Source: Trichopria drosophilae
Lineage: Eukaryota; Arthropoda; Insecta; Hymenoptera; Diapriidae
Direction: 5' to 3'
Length of the DNA: 64,000 nt
Assembly (NCBI GenBank): GCA_030407085.1
Contig: CM059586.1
Span: 11,550,001-11,614,000 of the forward strand
Below, piece after piece: positions 48,431-61,973 of this stretch. The position numbers and the translations under genes are program-made. Each line of letters begins with the position of its first letter. The first letter of the stretch is position 1. Under the pieces are notes generated by a model that did no database searches, was not told the origin of the DNA, and was given only the letters and a program-made list of their open reading frames with translations.

Positions 48431-49386
48431 CTCCTAGCCCATGGGAATACAATATTATCGAAAGTAGGATCTACTTATCGGGCACAATGCTTGCGCGTTT
48501 AGTTACATTCCAAATTAATGACATAAATGTGCTAACGCTAGTATGCCTTTTATGTAAGAACAGCCGTTGCACTTTCCATTATTGCTTATTGCAATTACGT
48601 TCCTAATTGTATTTTCAAAGTTACATAATTTCACTGGTTTACAGCTTTACCCGAATATTAAATAACATCTCTTGAGACTGCAGGTTTTGAAAAACGGCGA
48701 CATTTGTAACGTTAATTTGCAGAAAATGTTTCTTCAGCTGTAGAAGCAAGTTAGCAGTTCAATTTTCATCTAGCCCTATCAATGGATATTTCAATATATC
48801 TAGTTAAACATAAAAATCATAAATATCTTTAAATAGTGCCATCTCAGCGATCTAATTTCATCTTCCCGATTTAAATGCATTTATTTATTATTTTTTGTAC
48901 GTTATTACAGTTCAGAATTTCATTTCAAATCGTTAGCAAATGATTCAGGTTACATAAAGTTTCCATTGTCGGGGAAATGCAGTCTCGATGACGCAGTACG
49001 TCGCCAAATATCATATAAGTTCGTGCAGGTACGTGAGCTACTAAACATTCACATTAAAGATAAGAAACCCCTTGAGAATCTAATATCGACCTCCTGGTAA
49101 CATAATTTCCTATTCGTGACCAATTACATTAGGCAAGCCCTTCCCTTTTATTCACGCACTTATAGTGATCTCTCACCTAATTACCTTCGCTTTGTCATCT
49201 ATCTTGTGCTTGGCTAGGTGCAAATGCCTTGCCTTCTTATGCATTTCGATTGGACTAATATTAACCTTATGTTTCAATAATTTTGTAGGAAATTCCGAAG
49301 AATTGGTTCCTACTTTTCAGAAAATTGAATTATGGGGTTAGGCGATGTAGACACGCAACATTTTCTACATATCAGAACGAGTTTTA

Positions 49387-50590
49387 CCCATTAAGGCCTA
49401 AATGGACACATTTTGAGCTGTTTAAACGTCGATAATTTGCATATAAAAGCATTTGGAAAATTTTTACTCCCACTATTTCTGACGTAACATTGTATGCTCT
49501 TTCCTTCAATAAAATTTTGATAAAATGAAAACCAAAAAACTTATACACTTTTTTTGTAAGAAAAACATGGTTTTTTTAAATTTATTTTTCATTCTAACAT
49601 CAATTTCACCTGGAAATTGAATTGGGAAACATGTCTAAGGTGAAAATATCGCGTCCATGGACCGTTAGGATTAAAACGTGCCATGTTCTAATTGGAATTT
49701 CAAGATGGCGACTTCCAAAATTGCGTCTAGAAGCTGGAAAATCTTTTTAAAACTTAACAAATTTTTTTATTGAAAACTATAGACTTTAGAGAAAATTTGC
49801 TAGGAACAAAAATGTCTTAGAATTGGTTAAAGAATCGTCTCAAATTTTATCACAATGTAATGATACGCTTTTTGGTTTTTGAAAATTCAAAAAATCGAAA
49901 TTTTTAGAAAAGTCATTTAAAAATCTGACAAATTTGAGAAGGTTCTTTAACAAATCTAAGACATTTTTATTCTTAGCAAATTTTCTCTAAAGTCTATATT
50001 TTTCAAGGAAATAAATTATTAAACTTTTCTAGATTTTAAGACTATAATTTTTACAAAATCCATCGAAATGAGGTAAAAAAGTTTACTCTGGGGTTTTCGC
50101 AAGCAAAACAAACTGTTAAAAAATTTGAGAAGGTTCTTTAACCAATTCTAAGACATTTTTGTTCTTAGCAAATTTTCTCTAAAGTCTATAGTTTTCAAGA
50201 AAAAAATTTGTTAAGTTTTAAAAAGATTTTCCAGCTTCTAGACGCAATTTTGGAAGTCGCCATCTTGAAATTCCAATTAGAACATGGTACGTTTTAATCC
50301 TAAGGGTCCATGGACGTGATATTTTCACCTTAGACATGTTTCCCAATGCAATTTCCAGGTGAAAGTGATGTTAGAATGAAAAATAAATTTAAAAAACCCA
50401 TGTTTTTTTACAAAAAAACGTGTATAACTTTTTTGGTTTTCATTTTATCGAAATTTTATTGAAAGATTCTGAAAGAGCATACAATTTTACGTCAAACATA
50501 GTGGTAGTAAAAATTATCCAAATGCTTTTATTTTCAAATTATCGACGTTTAAACTGGAGCTCAAAATATGTCCGTTTAAGCATTAATGGG
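49387..50590. mobile_element. TTAA-type long-TIR fold-back element
   Basis: Left tip CCCATTAAGGCCTAAATGG follows TTTA (decayed TTAA) at 49383-49386. The right tip AGCATTAATGGG is followed by TTAA at 50591-50594. Arms of about 450 bp mirror each other (TTAGACATGTTTCCCAAT, CCATCTTGAAATTCCAATTA, ACGCAATTTTGGAAGTCGCC). A block including CTTAGCAAATTTTCTCTAAA is also directly repeated near 49970 and 50165. No coding capacity. Confidence 0.75.
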
Positions 50591-50983
50591 TTAAGAACTA
50601 TTATGTGCAGATATTATATACTAATCATATTATTTTTTACATGTATTTAGCTAAACCATTGCAAAATCTACTAATCGCGTATTTAAAAAAAATGATCATA
50701 ATTCTGACTACAAGATAAAAAAGAGGAGGTCCAAATCCAGCTATTTTGACTTAAAGCCATTTTTTTAACTACATTTTTTTTCTACCTTTGGAACAAAGCT
50801 TACAACGTGTACATTTGTGCTCTAGTTCCGGATTTCCGAAATCGGTTAACACAATTATTGTATTAAAAAATTGATCTTAACAAACTTTAGTATTCGTTGC
50901 AAAATATAATACAGTTGTTTTTATTTTAATTACGGGATAAAAATTCTTATCAATCACTATAAATATACCTTATTATGGCTAAC

Positions 50984-51095
50984 ATCCCTAGTAGAAAATG
51001 CCACCAGTTTCTGGCAATTTTTTCTGGTCTGCATGTTATAACTAATGTAGCCCAGAAACACTGGCCAGAAAATGGCATAATTTTCTACCAGGGAT
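50984..51095. mobile_element. Small hairpin MITE (ATCCCTRGTAGAAAAT tips)
   Basis: ATCCCTAGTAGAAAATGCCA mirrors the right TTTTCTACCAGGGAT. Inner CCAGTTTCTGGC faces CCAGAAACACTGG. About 45-bp arms with a short centre. The target duplication is not clear. Confidence 0.6.
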
Positions 51096-51764
51096 TTGAG
51101 ATTCATATTTCCAATAATTGAATTCATTTACATTTGATAATAAGGATTTACATTTGATAAGGTTTTAATTTTCGACCGATTTACAAATTAATACATGAGC
51201 AATTCGCTAGAAATTTTAATATTACACCACTAAAAAATCTATACATAAAAATGAAAATTTAAACAGCTGTAATTGTTGTGATAACAAAAAAACATGATTT
51301 TTCATAACCATTGGGGCAATGGTAAACACTTTTTCAAATTATGTTTCTGGGACTTTAAAATAAGGCACACACTAACTTCTACCAAAGCGGATATTATTCT
51401 TCATTCCCTGAAGAATGATACCCTATATTGAAAAATAGTGAAATTAAAAAGTTACTTTTTGTATCAGAGATATAAGTATTAAAATCTATTTTATAAAAAA
51501 CTCAATTACAATTGTATTTCATCAAGGAATAATTCTGTAGGTACGACGACTTGATTGAGAAAGAGTTACATTTTTTAAACCATTTAAAATGTGACTTTTT
51601 ATTTAGTACGGAAAAAAATCGTTCAAAAATTGCTTATTTCGGCAATGCCACGCTGATTTCAGGCAACTAATCAATTTGAATATATATACCGACCATATAT
51701 TTCCTGATTAGTTTTATGTATCCTCATAATTGTTTTTTTGACTAAAATTCATGAATTCATGGTT

Positions 51765-52078
51765 TAATTGTTCAGTACGCTCAATATTAAAATTTCCAGA
51801 GAATTGCTCACTTTCAAATAGTTTTGGAATTTTTCGGTGGAAAAAAGAATAAGCATTAAAAGTAGTTAAGTTTAATAAATATTAGAAGAAAAAAAACAAG
51901 GGTTAATAATTTGGAGGGTTTTGTAATAAATAATAAATAAATAATTAGCATCGTTTAAACTCTGATGAGTCCTCTTCAAGGCTATTTTATTTTCTTCTAA
52001 TCTTCATTAAACTCAACCATTTTTAATTTTTATTCTTTATTTGACCGAAAAATACCAAAAGTAATAGAATATATTAAT
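51765..52078 (-). mobile_element. Penelope-derived hairpin, decayed
   Basis: Arms about 51816-51900 and 51985-52067 are inverted copies (TTTTGGAATTTTTCGGT versus TTTTGGTATTTTTCGGTC; AGTTTAATGAAGATTAGAAG). The minus-strand centre reads TTGAAGAGGACTCATCAGAG then TTTAAACG, a worn hammerhead like that at 9769-9797, and the arm sequence resembles that locus too. Candidate 13-bp duplication with two mismatches: TGAATTCATGGTT (51752-51764) and TGAATTCATTATT (52079-52091). Confidence 0.5.
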
Positions 52079-54950
52079 TGAATTCATTATTTGTAAATTT
52101 GTTTATCCCCAGATATTTTATTTTGTTTAAATAACCATGTTAAACAGAATATTTACTACTATATTTACAATATAAAGTAAATTAAACGCGAAATACAAAT
52201 TATTCTAAAAGATAATGGTTAAAATATTACATGTTTCAAGATTGCAGATATTTGTTATTTCTATGAAAACTTGAAGCACTTATCATATTCTAGACATAAA
52301 CAGCCTTTGTGAAAATTAAAGTGAAATGTTTTTGGATCTCTGAGAAATCTTAATAAACTGTTGTAAATGTAAAATGGTTGAATTTAATTACCTATTCGGA
52401 TATAAAATGTTCTTTCACTAAAATTGTATTAATACAGTTTAAAATCTTCGTAAAGGTGATCTTTGAAATTAACGTTGTATACAAATTAATATTATTTTTA
52501 ATGCTTTTTTATTAGTTCAGCACAAAAATACAAAACTATTCTTAATACCAAAATAATCTTTCGAAAGTTTATATATTTTAGCGAAGGCATAAATTTAATA
52601 CTCCAAATATTTTGGAAAAAAAACTTGCGAAGGAAGAACATCTTGTGAATGTTAAACATGATATACAAAAGTCTCCATAGACAAAAGCGTACTCTTGCAG
52701 TATTCAGTCGCTCCTTCTAAAATGTAATCTTTTAAGTGTTTTCTTACAACCGCAATGTTATAGATTCTTACGTATTTTGTATTATTCAAACATTTTATCT
52801 TTTCATTGCAGTACTTACTGTCCGACATTTACTACAAAATGGTTAGATTAATAATTAAAAGGCTCATTTCAAATAATGTGCTTGTAAAATATTATATAAT
52901 ACACTTCAAATATAGCGACTAGTTCTTTCTTACGAGAATATTTGTAAATACATCAGTTACTTTTAAAAAGAACGTCACACTTGTTTCGAATTTAAAATAT
53001 TTTTACGAATTCGTAACAATTTAAATATGATAAATATCTGTCGATAGTGAAACAAAGTTCTTTAGTTATCGACGTTTAAATAAGTCTGGCCATTAATGCA
53101 AGTTCTTATCCTGAAATGTTTAAAATTGTAAGCCTCAAGTCGAGTGACGTCGACGATATTTATTCTATTTATGTACAAGTCACGAGTATTCATGGGGATT
53201 TATTTTATTTCATGAATAGGAAAAACGAGAAGAAAAATTCTGTTTAAATGAATAGAATTCAACGAACCAAAGAAAACTTAATTACAAAATGGTTTTTAAA
53301 TATTTTAATTATTTAATTATTTCCAACTAAACTATCCAAACATTTACAAATTATTGCAAGTTTATAATCATTTTTCATACATGCATCTTTCGTACAATAT
53401 TTTTGTTTTTATTTGATGTTAAAAGAATTCAGACTAATTCGCTAACTTTAAAGTCGTTCATTTTTTTCTTTCTTTTATGAAGCAAAAATACGCTGGCTCT
53501 TAAATTCTCATTCAAAGTCGTCAAGATCCGACAGATTTACCTAATCGAGTTCTCTACGGCCAATGTAGAGACATTTTAATTAAAGTTAAAATTGATTATA
53601 AGGATTTTCATAATGGTAGAAAATGGACACGCAAGGTTACCGTTTATTATTCCTCATCAGGACATTAAAAAAGTCATTGCTTTAAACTCGATTCGAAAAG
53701 TGCATGTCCGTAATCGTTGAACATAAAAGTATACAAATTAAGTAATAATTTAAAAATGCAATACAATACCTAGTACAAATAGTAGGTATTATTGTCAGTT
53801 ATTTTAAAAACTTTTGATAAAAATTATTTTAAACTTAGGTATAAATTTTGTAGGATTATAAAAAAAAATAATTGTACAAATTTAAGAAGAGGGCATGAAA
53901 ATGAACCAACATAACCTATATTCAATTGTTCTAGCCCCACTTCGAGTTGCAGTGCAATTTAATGTGTCGTTTTTCACTTTCCGTGGATGAGTTACCGATA
54001 GGACGATTTTCGGTCGGTAAGTTACCGGCTTTCTCCACTACAATTTCCCGCAAGTGCACAAATCAACTTCGTACGAAATACTACATGAATGGTTCATCTT
54101 GTCACATTCATCCTAAGTAACAAATACATATAATTCGTTCATGGGAAAGGGTTCTCACACTTTATAATATACTACTATATTATTTGTGTCAGAGAACAGA
54201 TCAAATGTATTAAATTCATGAAACAAGACCAGTTTTTTATAATATGCAACTGAAGTTTATTAGTTTTTTTTACGAAGATTACATAAGGAAATAACATTTT
54301 AAAAAATAACTAATTGATAAAATCGAATATAAATAGTACCGATTGTTTATGCGTCAAAAGAAATGTTTCAAAATGCAATACTTCATTATTACAAATTCCA
54401 GACATTCTCAAAAATCAATCTAAATGAATACTACGAAGAATCCATATCATCTGTAAACCGATGCATGTCATTAGAATATCAGATAAAACAGTCAACGTTA
54501 AAAAATTTGATGTATATTAAAATAACTGCACGTCCAATCTACATGAATCTCCTGATTTTTACGTAGGTACCATAAACCGATTTGATATGCTGTATTTTTC
54601 TACTCTTTTTATAGATAAACACTCTCGGTAGTGGAGTGATGCGGTGTTAATAAATAATTTGTTTAATTACCTTTGAAATATAATACATCGAATTAAAGCG
54701 CAAATAAATAATAATCTCTTTGTTGAAAAGGTTGTGTGATAATTAAATTTTTATATTAAATATGGGATTAATGCTGTGCTATCAATATTCAATAGATTTA
54801 CATCAAAAGATAAATTTGTGTACAATTTTAAATCAGTGCACACTTGTCATACGTATTTGACAGCAATTGATCACAGGTTTAAAATATTTTATTTTTGAAA
54901 AATAATTATATTTTCATAGTGATTGGCAAAAAGCCAGCTATTCAACATAA

Positions 54951-55030
54951 ATCATAAATACTTCGTTTTTTAATTTAAGATGGTTGTCGCAGCATAAATG
55001 CTTCATTTTTTATAATTTAAGATGGTTGTC
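54951..55030. repeat. Short tandem duplication, about 45-bp unit
   Basis: ATAAATACTTCGTTTTTT, then TAATTTAAGATGGTTGTC, occurs twice in tandem with minor changes. Confidence 0.6.
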
Positions 55031-55651
55031 ATACAATTACGACCAGTGTTTAGTATTTTAATGTAATTACTGTATTTATCTCAAATTATCGTCATACCAT
55101 CCCATCCTTACGAAATAAAAATCGAATTAGTTTTAATTTAGTTATATAAGCATTGTACTTTTTATATCGTATTCTATGTCTGTAATTTTCTTGTAAGTAG
55201 CCATTATGTAACGCGACATTCGCAAACAAGCCTTAATCAATAAATATGAATACAAATACAAAAAAAATAGCAATTATAGTAGTCATTAAATCATTTATCC
55301 AGTTGAAGAACAATTCATCTAGTTCTCGTTGGCTAGTCCAGATGTTTTGATCGTGAATATTTAGATGCTTAACATACTCGATTACACAAGAAGCTATTAA
55401 ACTATTTAACAAATACAATCGACTTTATACGGAAGTAATAATATCACTTCATTTTTTGGATTCGTTTCATTAATCCTGGCCTGAATCATTTGAGGTTAGG
55501 TTCAGTTATTGAAGTACATAAGCAATTTCGTAGAAGGTTATGTTGTCTTCTCGACTACGAATACGTTATTTTTGCATTTTTTGTATTATTGACATAATAT
55601 ACAACTTTATATTTGCAGAAGGTAGATAGCCCACATGTGAACGACTGTTAA

Positions 55652-56725
55652 ATATTAAAATTGGTAATGTTGGGTGGACCAACAAAAAACATAAGATTTG
55701 CTGTGATGAAACCTCCCCAAAGCCTCCTCCCCCTTCATTAGTGCAAAAAAACGCAATTTTTCAACTTTTTTTTTTAAAGATAGTTATAAAAAATTGTGAA
55801 AAAATGCATGTATTTACTAGAAACTTGTATGATAACATAAGATTTTTCAGTCTCCTAACAGGATTAAAAAAAAGAAATACAGTTTAAAATCGATGTAGGC
55901 TTCAAATAGTGAAAGATACAACTAAATAATATTCCTTAAAATATGTATTTTTTTATATATCTTTAAGATTGTATTTTTATTTAATTTTTTTTTTATGGTA
56001 GAAGACCCTTAAAATTCGAAAAAACCTCGTTTTTCGATCTTTTTATTGTTTGCAGCAGCTCCAAAAACTGAAAAATTCTACAAAAATGTATGAATATATT
56101 TTAGATAAATCTTAAGATACTTGAATTTTTTCAGAATTTTTGAAGTCGTTTTGAAAGTCAAAAATTGAAAAATCCGCTATTTCAATAACTTTTATTTTTT
56201 TATAATTAAACGGATATGAATAACAAAATCTGAAAAAATTCAGCAATACCTCTCACATTAATTTGAAGTTGTCTGATGTTTTTCAGAATATTTGAAACTA
56301 TTTTGAAAGTCAAAATATGGAAAAAACCAATATTTCACGATTTTTTATTTTGTTAAATCGAACGATTATGCATAAAAACTCTGAAAAAATTCAGCAATTC
56401 CTCTCACTTTAATTTTAAGTTGTTTGATTTTTTTAAGAATTTTTGAAGCTATTTTGAAAGTAAAAAAAAAACACTATTTCACGATTTTTTGAAATGATGT
56501 TAGTAGACTCAAAAATCGTTGAAAAAAATTAGATGTCATCATCCAGGCTTCTAGTAAATACATGAATTTTTTCAGAATTTTTGAGAACTATCTTAAAGAA
56601 AAAAAAAATAAGTTGAAAAATTGCGTTTTTTTTGCACTAGCGAAGAGGGAGGTGGCTTGTGGGGGGGGGGGTAATAAGAGCAAACTTTTTATTTTTGGTC
56701 CACCCAACATTACCAATTTTAATAT
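55652..56725. mobile_element. TTAA-flanked long-TIR element with internal tandem repeats
   Basis: TTAA at 55648-55651 and 56726-56729. Tips ATATTAAAATTGGTAATG and mirror. Arms of about 140 bp share TTGGGTGGACCAA, CTAGTGCAAAAAAA and GCAATTTTTCAACTT. The interior has two to three diverged tandem units of about 155 bp (AAAAAATTCAGCAAT, TTTGAAGCTATTTTGAAAGT). It lacks the CCC tip of its TTAA neighbours. A G11 run lies at 56661-56671. Confidence 0.7.
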
Positions 56726-56899
56726 TTAATCCTATGAAGCATGTTGTAGCATATATGCTTCACCTTTTTGTAATTCATTATTACATATTTAAGGCAATTA
56801 TTAGGAAACGTAAATAAATCAATATTTTTAATTAATTATCATGTTATATTGCTTAAAAAAATTAACAAAATGGAAAAATGGAGGATTTTTTACGGGAAA

Positions 56900-57317
56900 T
56901 GTATGTGGAGAAGAAAACATCACTCAAATATGACGAGACTGGGTACTCGGGGGTTTTCGTGGTCGCTGATTGCGAATCTAACCTCAGATTTTCAAAATTC
57001 AAAATGGCGGATCCAATATCGCCGACGGAATTGCAAAAATTTACTTGATCGAGGTGAAATTTGGTACTCGGGAGTTTTCGGGATCGCTGATTACGCATCT
57101 GGGCGCAGATTTTCAAAATTCAAAATGGCGGATCCAATGTGGCCGATTGAAATCTAGGGTGAATCTGACTTGTTTTTGGATTTCGGTCGGGCATTTTGGA
57201 TCCGGTATTTTGAATTTTGAAAATATGAGGTCAGATTCGTAATCAGCGGCCTGGAAATCTCCCTAATAACAAATTTCAGCTATTTTCAGCGTAAAGAAAA
57301 ATGTATGCATCAAAGGG
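56900..57317. mobile_element. Right part of a TTAA element (CCCTTTGAGGC family)
   Basis: The right tip AAAATGTATGCATCAAAGGG is followed by TTAA (57318-57321) and mirrors the left tip at 39727. Inside, GGTACTCGGGAGTTTTCGGG and CAAAATGGCGGATCCAAT occur in two tandem units of about 115 bp, with an inverted partner at 57190-57250. The left tip is missing. Confidence 0.55.
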
Positions 57318-57329
57318 TTAAGATGCGTT

Positions 57330-57900
57330 CACAGGGGCTATCGACCTATCTTCTTCGGGGATACCCTTTACATTTCACATTCTCTCGTTGGTATTTTTTA
57401 TTAAGATTTAATATCATCCAAAGGAGGGGCCTATTTCCAAATTCAGGACCTGCATAAATTATTTAAGTCTCCAGAAGAAAGATGGGCCGTTCATAAACGT
57501 TCTTACTTATTATCGGTTTATTTTGCGAAACTTGCAGAAAATTGCTTCATTTATTGTCTGTGCCTCAGTTTCCTGAAACGAATGGTAATTTTTCAGAGGG
57601 GCATTGCTCCGAGAGTGATTACATTAAGCTGGAGAACAAAAAATCTCACCTGTTCGATATACTTTATCTTGTTATTTTAACATCGAATAACATTTGGACG
57701 CCAAGCTCCTTTCTTACCCGAGAAAACATAAATTGAGGACGACGTTACTCGCCAGAAGATTACGTCTCGACCGACGAGAGTTCGATCGACGTTGAAACTC
57801 GGAAGTATTCTGAGACGCTCGGGTCGACTATGTATACACAGTTGTAATTTCGTAACAAGTTTTCTCCCCTTACGATAAATAAATCTCGCCTCCATTGAGT
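57330..57900. other. GC-richer island
   Basis: Balanced-composition DNA with open frames of 64-72 codons on both strands (for example minus 57895-57677). None looks like a known protein. Possible conserved noncoding block. Confidence 0.2.
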
Positions 57901-60900
57901 TACTCTTGTCCCCTATATTTGAAATGGAGAAGTTTCGAGAAATAAATGCGATTCAAATGTTCCTCTTCATATCGTTATCCAGTTTCTAATTCGATCTGCC
58001 GGATTATTTATAGACTTCGCAGCAATGTTTGGAGAACTCGTAAACGGAAATTGCAAATTGATCCTAAACGAGGTAGATCCAACAAGATTTTTCTCTTATA
58101 AATCAATTATGTTTATAAAGTTGCGAAAGACTCCCGAGTGACAATTCAATCATTTTTCACGTTATAGAATTGATACCTCTTGATTTTGTCGTCTTGAAAG
58201 CGAAGTAACGTTTATTGCAAGTGCAGACGATATCAAATAACTATTTAGTGCTCATAAAATTTACCTTCACCGGTTCTGTGTCCATCAAATTGTATTGCCA
58301 TGGCAGAACTTGAACACATTTAATAGATAAACTCTACACTCGAAGAACTTTGCATATAACTAACTCAAGATTTGTTGGTGTTCAACTATCATCAAAGTCA
58401 TAAATTTGGATGACCCAGACAATCTTTACATACAAAAATATACACAGATTTAATAGGATGATATGTTTTATGCTTCTACTTCAATTCAAACAAAATGTTA
58501 AATACGTCCGAATTTAACCTCAAACCAGATCACCAATAAGATCGTGTTACCAGTTAGATGCAAAACCTCGAATTCCAATGATTTTGATTGCATCAGCATG
58601 ATTTACCTACTTTGAATATTCTTTGATAATCCGAATTATCAGAGTGATTCCATCAGCATCGATACACCAACAATGGTAGAAGGCACAATCACACCGGACT
58701 TTAGCTCCAATGCCTATCAGCAGCACACGTCTTTTTCAAATTTGGACTGAGATAAATTGTATCAGAAATGTAACTATTCTAACTAAATCTTCCAGGAAAT
58801 TTTCTTATTTCTGTTCATATTGCTAGTTTGTCCTAAGAATAGCTAGAATAGTAAAATATCCTATACATGACATTCGAAGCTATGAAAATACTCAAAATCG
58901 GTTTGTCCAATTTTGCTTATTGTTCTTTAAGCTCGATAATAAACTCATCAATCAATCTCTTGCCGATAGTTTACACATTCCGAAAAATAAGGCACCCATA
59001 TCTACCTTTGATACAATTTATGATTTTCAGATGTTCAAACATATCTTAGCTATTTCTGTTATTCTTTCATTTTACTTTCTGTGATCAAAGTAATTCTTTA
59101 ATGTTATCTCAAAAGATTGCAACTACTGCGAATAGAAAATATGAAACGATTCTGTTATATTTTTCAATTTTATATCGTGAAACAGGCAGTAATGTACGTG
59201 ACAGGAAGTCTCCTAATGTACTAAAAGGAAACTAATTTCTATAGCAGCGACGGAACAGCGCCTTGAGAGCAACGACCTTGCTACATCAACGTTCATAACT
59301 GTACGTGTCTTGATAATTTTTATTTATTTTTTTCATTGAATCTTCTGAATAATTTAAATAAAATTCTTTTCTAATTTCAATGTTGCAATTGTATTTGTAA
59401 CGTCTTTTAAGTTGCTTTTGATAATTTTATGCCAAGAAACTTAACTAAAATGTAAACGAGATGCTATAAAATTGGACGGAATATATTTGTTACGGAAGAT
59501 GCGCAGACATGAATACAATTTACCGACTAAAACCATATATGCTCAGTATGTTGTCTGTTAAATGAGATCTCAACATGAACTACAACGTAATACTGTTCTA
59601 CTCCAGAGATTCTGAAAAGCTTGTATCTCTGCTATTATTGAGATTACCTACAGGTAAGTATTATGAGGTGGTAATAGCAAACACGACCGTGAACTTTAGG
59701 GTGAGCATGTAAACGGTACTGAAATACGTCAAGAAATAGTCGTAAATTTAACCCACGTCTTCAGAAGTAAATACGAAAAAAGAAACTTATGCAATGATTT
59801 TTTTCTGCAAAATTATTGTAATCTAACTTAAAGTATTTATATAATTCAACTATTTAATTCGACATATTTTGAATTTATATAACAATGGAGATGTTCGTCT
59901 TGTCAAAGTTACATTTGATAAAATTGGATCAAATTAGATACGAATGTGTCTGAAAAATAAGAAACTTCCATTTCATTGGAAGTAAAAAAAGTACACATCA
60001 ATCAATAATTGGATGACACGTTGAAATAAAAATTCCCACTGATGATGTATTGCAGACAAATTGATGCCACTCAAATTTAAAATTTTTAGTGCACAAAATT
60101 ATGATTTACATTTTTATAAGATTGGACGAAACGTTTAGATTTCACTAATTACTGTTTATTCTGATCTCTAAATCTGAATTAGTTAGATACTTCTAATATA
60201 AAATGAAGAGTGTATTTTTACTAGAAAGTCAACAACTACTAATTTATTAATCAAACTCTATAAATCTACGGTAGAAATGTGAACTGTTTTGGAAGTAAGA
60301 TACGAAAACTTAATTTGATTTCTTATACTACCTAGTCTTTCAGCACCATCTGTATGTCTATTATTTTTTTCAATCTCAAAATAACTGATTTTGTGGATTG
60401 AAAATGTCAGTTTAAATAAGATGAAACTCTTGTTACTCGAGAATAATTTCAAAACGGAATATTTTAGCATTTTCCAAAGTCTGTAGTTTTTAACATAAAG
60501 CATTAACTTTCTTTTCATAGTTTTGGTCGTACCGGCCTTTCCAAAGTTTTACCAATTTAATTTCAAGTTTTCAAACAAACTTTAGTTTTTGCGATACCAA
60601 TAGTTTAATACGGTCAAAAATGTTCTAACCGACAATTACCAATCTACAAAGGTTCATTTTCGATGGTCGTTAATTGTAGCCTACATTTTTAAAATTGTTA
60701 AAAGCTCCATAATGTTGTGGTGCAAGTGGGAAATGGTAATTCAGAAATAATCGCCCCCTTATCGTGCCTTGTGCTTATTAACTTTTCAACGCCGCAATTT
60801 GCATTCGTTTTTAAACTCCGTATACCTACACGATCTATTCCGCATTCTGTCGCATCGCGTCTACTTCTTAAATTCTCGTCGAAATCACTTTTTTACTGTC

Positions 60901-61973
60901 GTTGCTAGAAAGTTTAAAGTGATAAGAAATTTAATTGAAGCTAGTCGACTTGTCTGTTCGTTCCCATGAATCGAGCATGCAATACTTGTTGACATGTAGT
61001 TTTGGATCACGTGCTAATTGACGTCCGATAAAAGTTTAAGGTGGAAATTTAAAAGACCACGCTATTGGATAACTTAAACTTTCATTCTTGTTGATTTGTC
61101 TGTTACTTGTTAAAATTGGATTGCAGATAATCTAAACAATTATGCAGAACACTAATAATACCGATGAAATTCATCATTTTCGTAGTATTTTTCTATTATC
61201 TGAACGATGGTCCTGCCACAATTTTCCTATCATGTAGGATTTTCATGAAAATTGAGGTTAAATATGTAAAATTCAAATGTTATAGTAAAAAAGAATTTAC
61301 TTTTGATAATCGCAGTATTATTTTCAAAGTGTTATTTCATGTTGAAGATAATGTCGCTGCTATAATTTTCCCATAATTTCGCATTTTCCAAAAAAGTGAG
61401 GTTAAGTGTGTCAAACAAGAATTGATACATTTAACCTTACTTTTCACGAAAATGGAACGAGCTAAGATAATTCGGTGTTCTCTGAAATACAATGATGTTC
61501 TTCTTTGCATCGAAAAATGTTTCGTAATTGATACTTCGATCATGTAAAGCAAAATCAGAATCGAACAGTGTAATACTAGGTTATCTAAAAATATTGAATA
61601 TAACATTTAATTGCCACCAAAAATTTAGATGTTATGAACTGTCTTTCTTAATTTTGGTAGCTCTAGTTTTTACAGTTTAAAAAAACAGAAGTACATTTGT
61701 TTACTGATCTGTTTTCTGTGCAAATATTTCCTAATAAATATTTTATTTCTTAAAAGCAATTACAGCAATCAATCTTTTGCATACATTTTAAAAACATGTA
61801 GTGATAAGACTGGAGAGTCTTGTTAGAACCCTTCCTATAGGGTTCGAAAGTAGTCATAGAGTAAAAGTATAGTAATTGGAATGTTTTTTTGACACAATTT
61901 ACATACACAATATTTTGAAAGTTATCGTCGATAATTCTAAAGTTCTTTAAAATTGCAAAGAATTCGGTGTGTA

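Noticed and set aside
53630..53675. Minus-strand CTGATGAGG as a hammerhead core
   Set aside because: Followed by AT-rich sequence without stem II or GAAAC.
57677..57895. 72-codon minus-strand frame
   Set aside because: No recognisable motif, no splice context and opposing open frames; likely chance.
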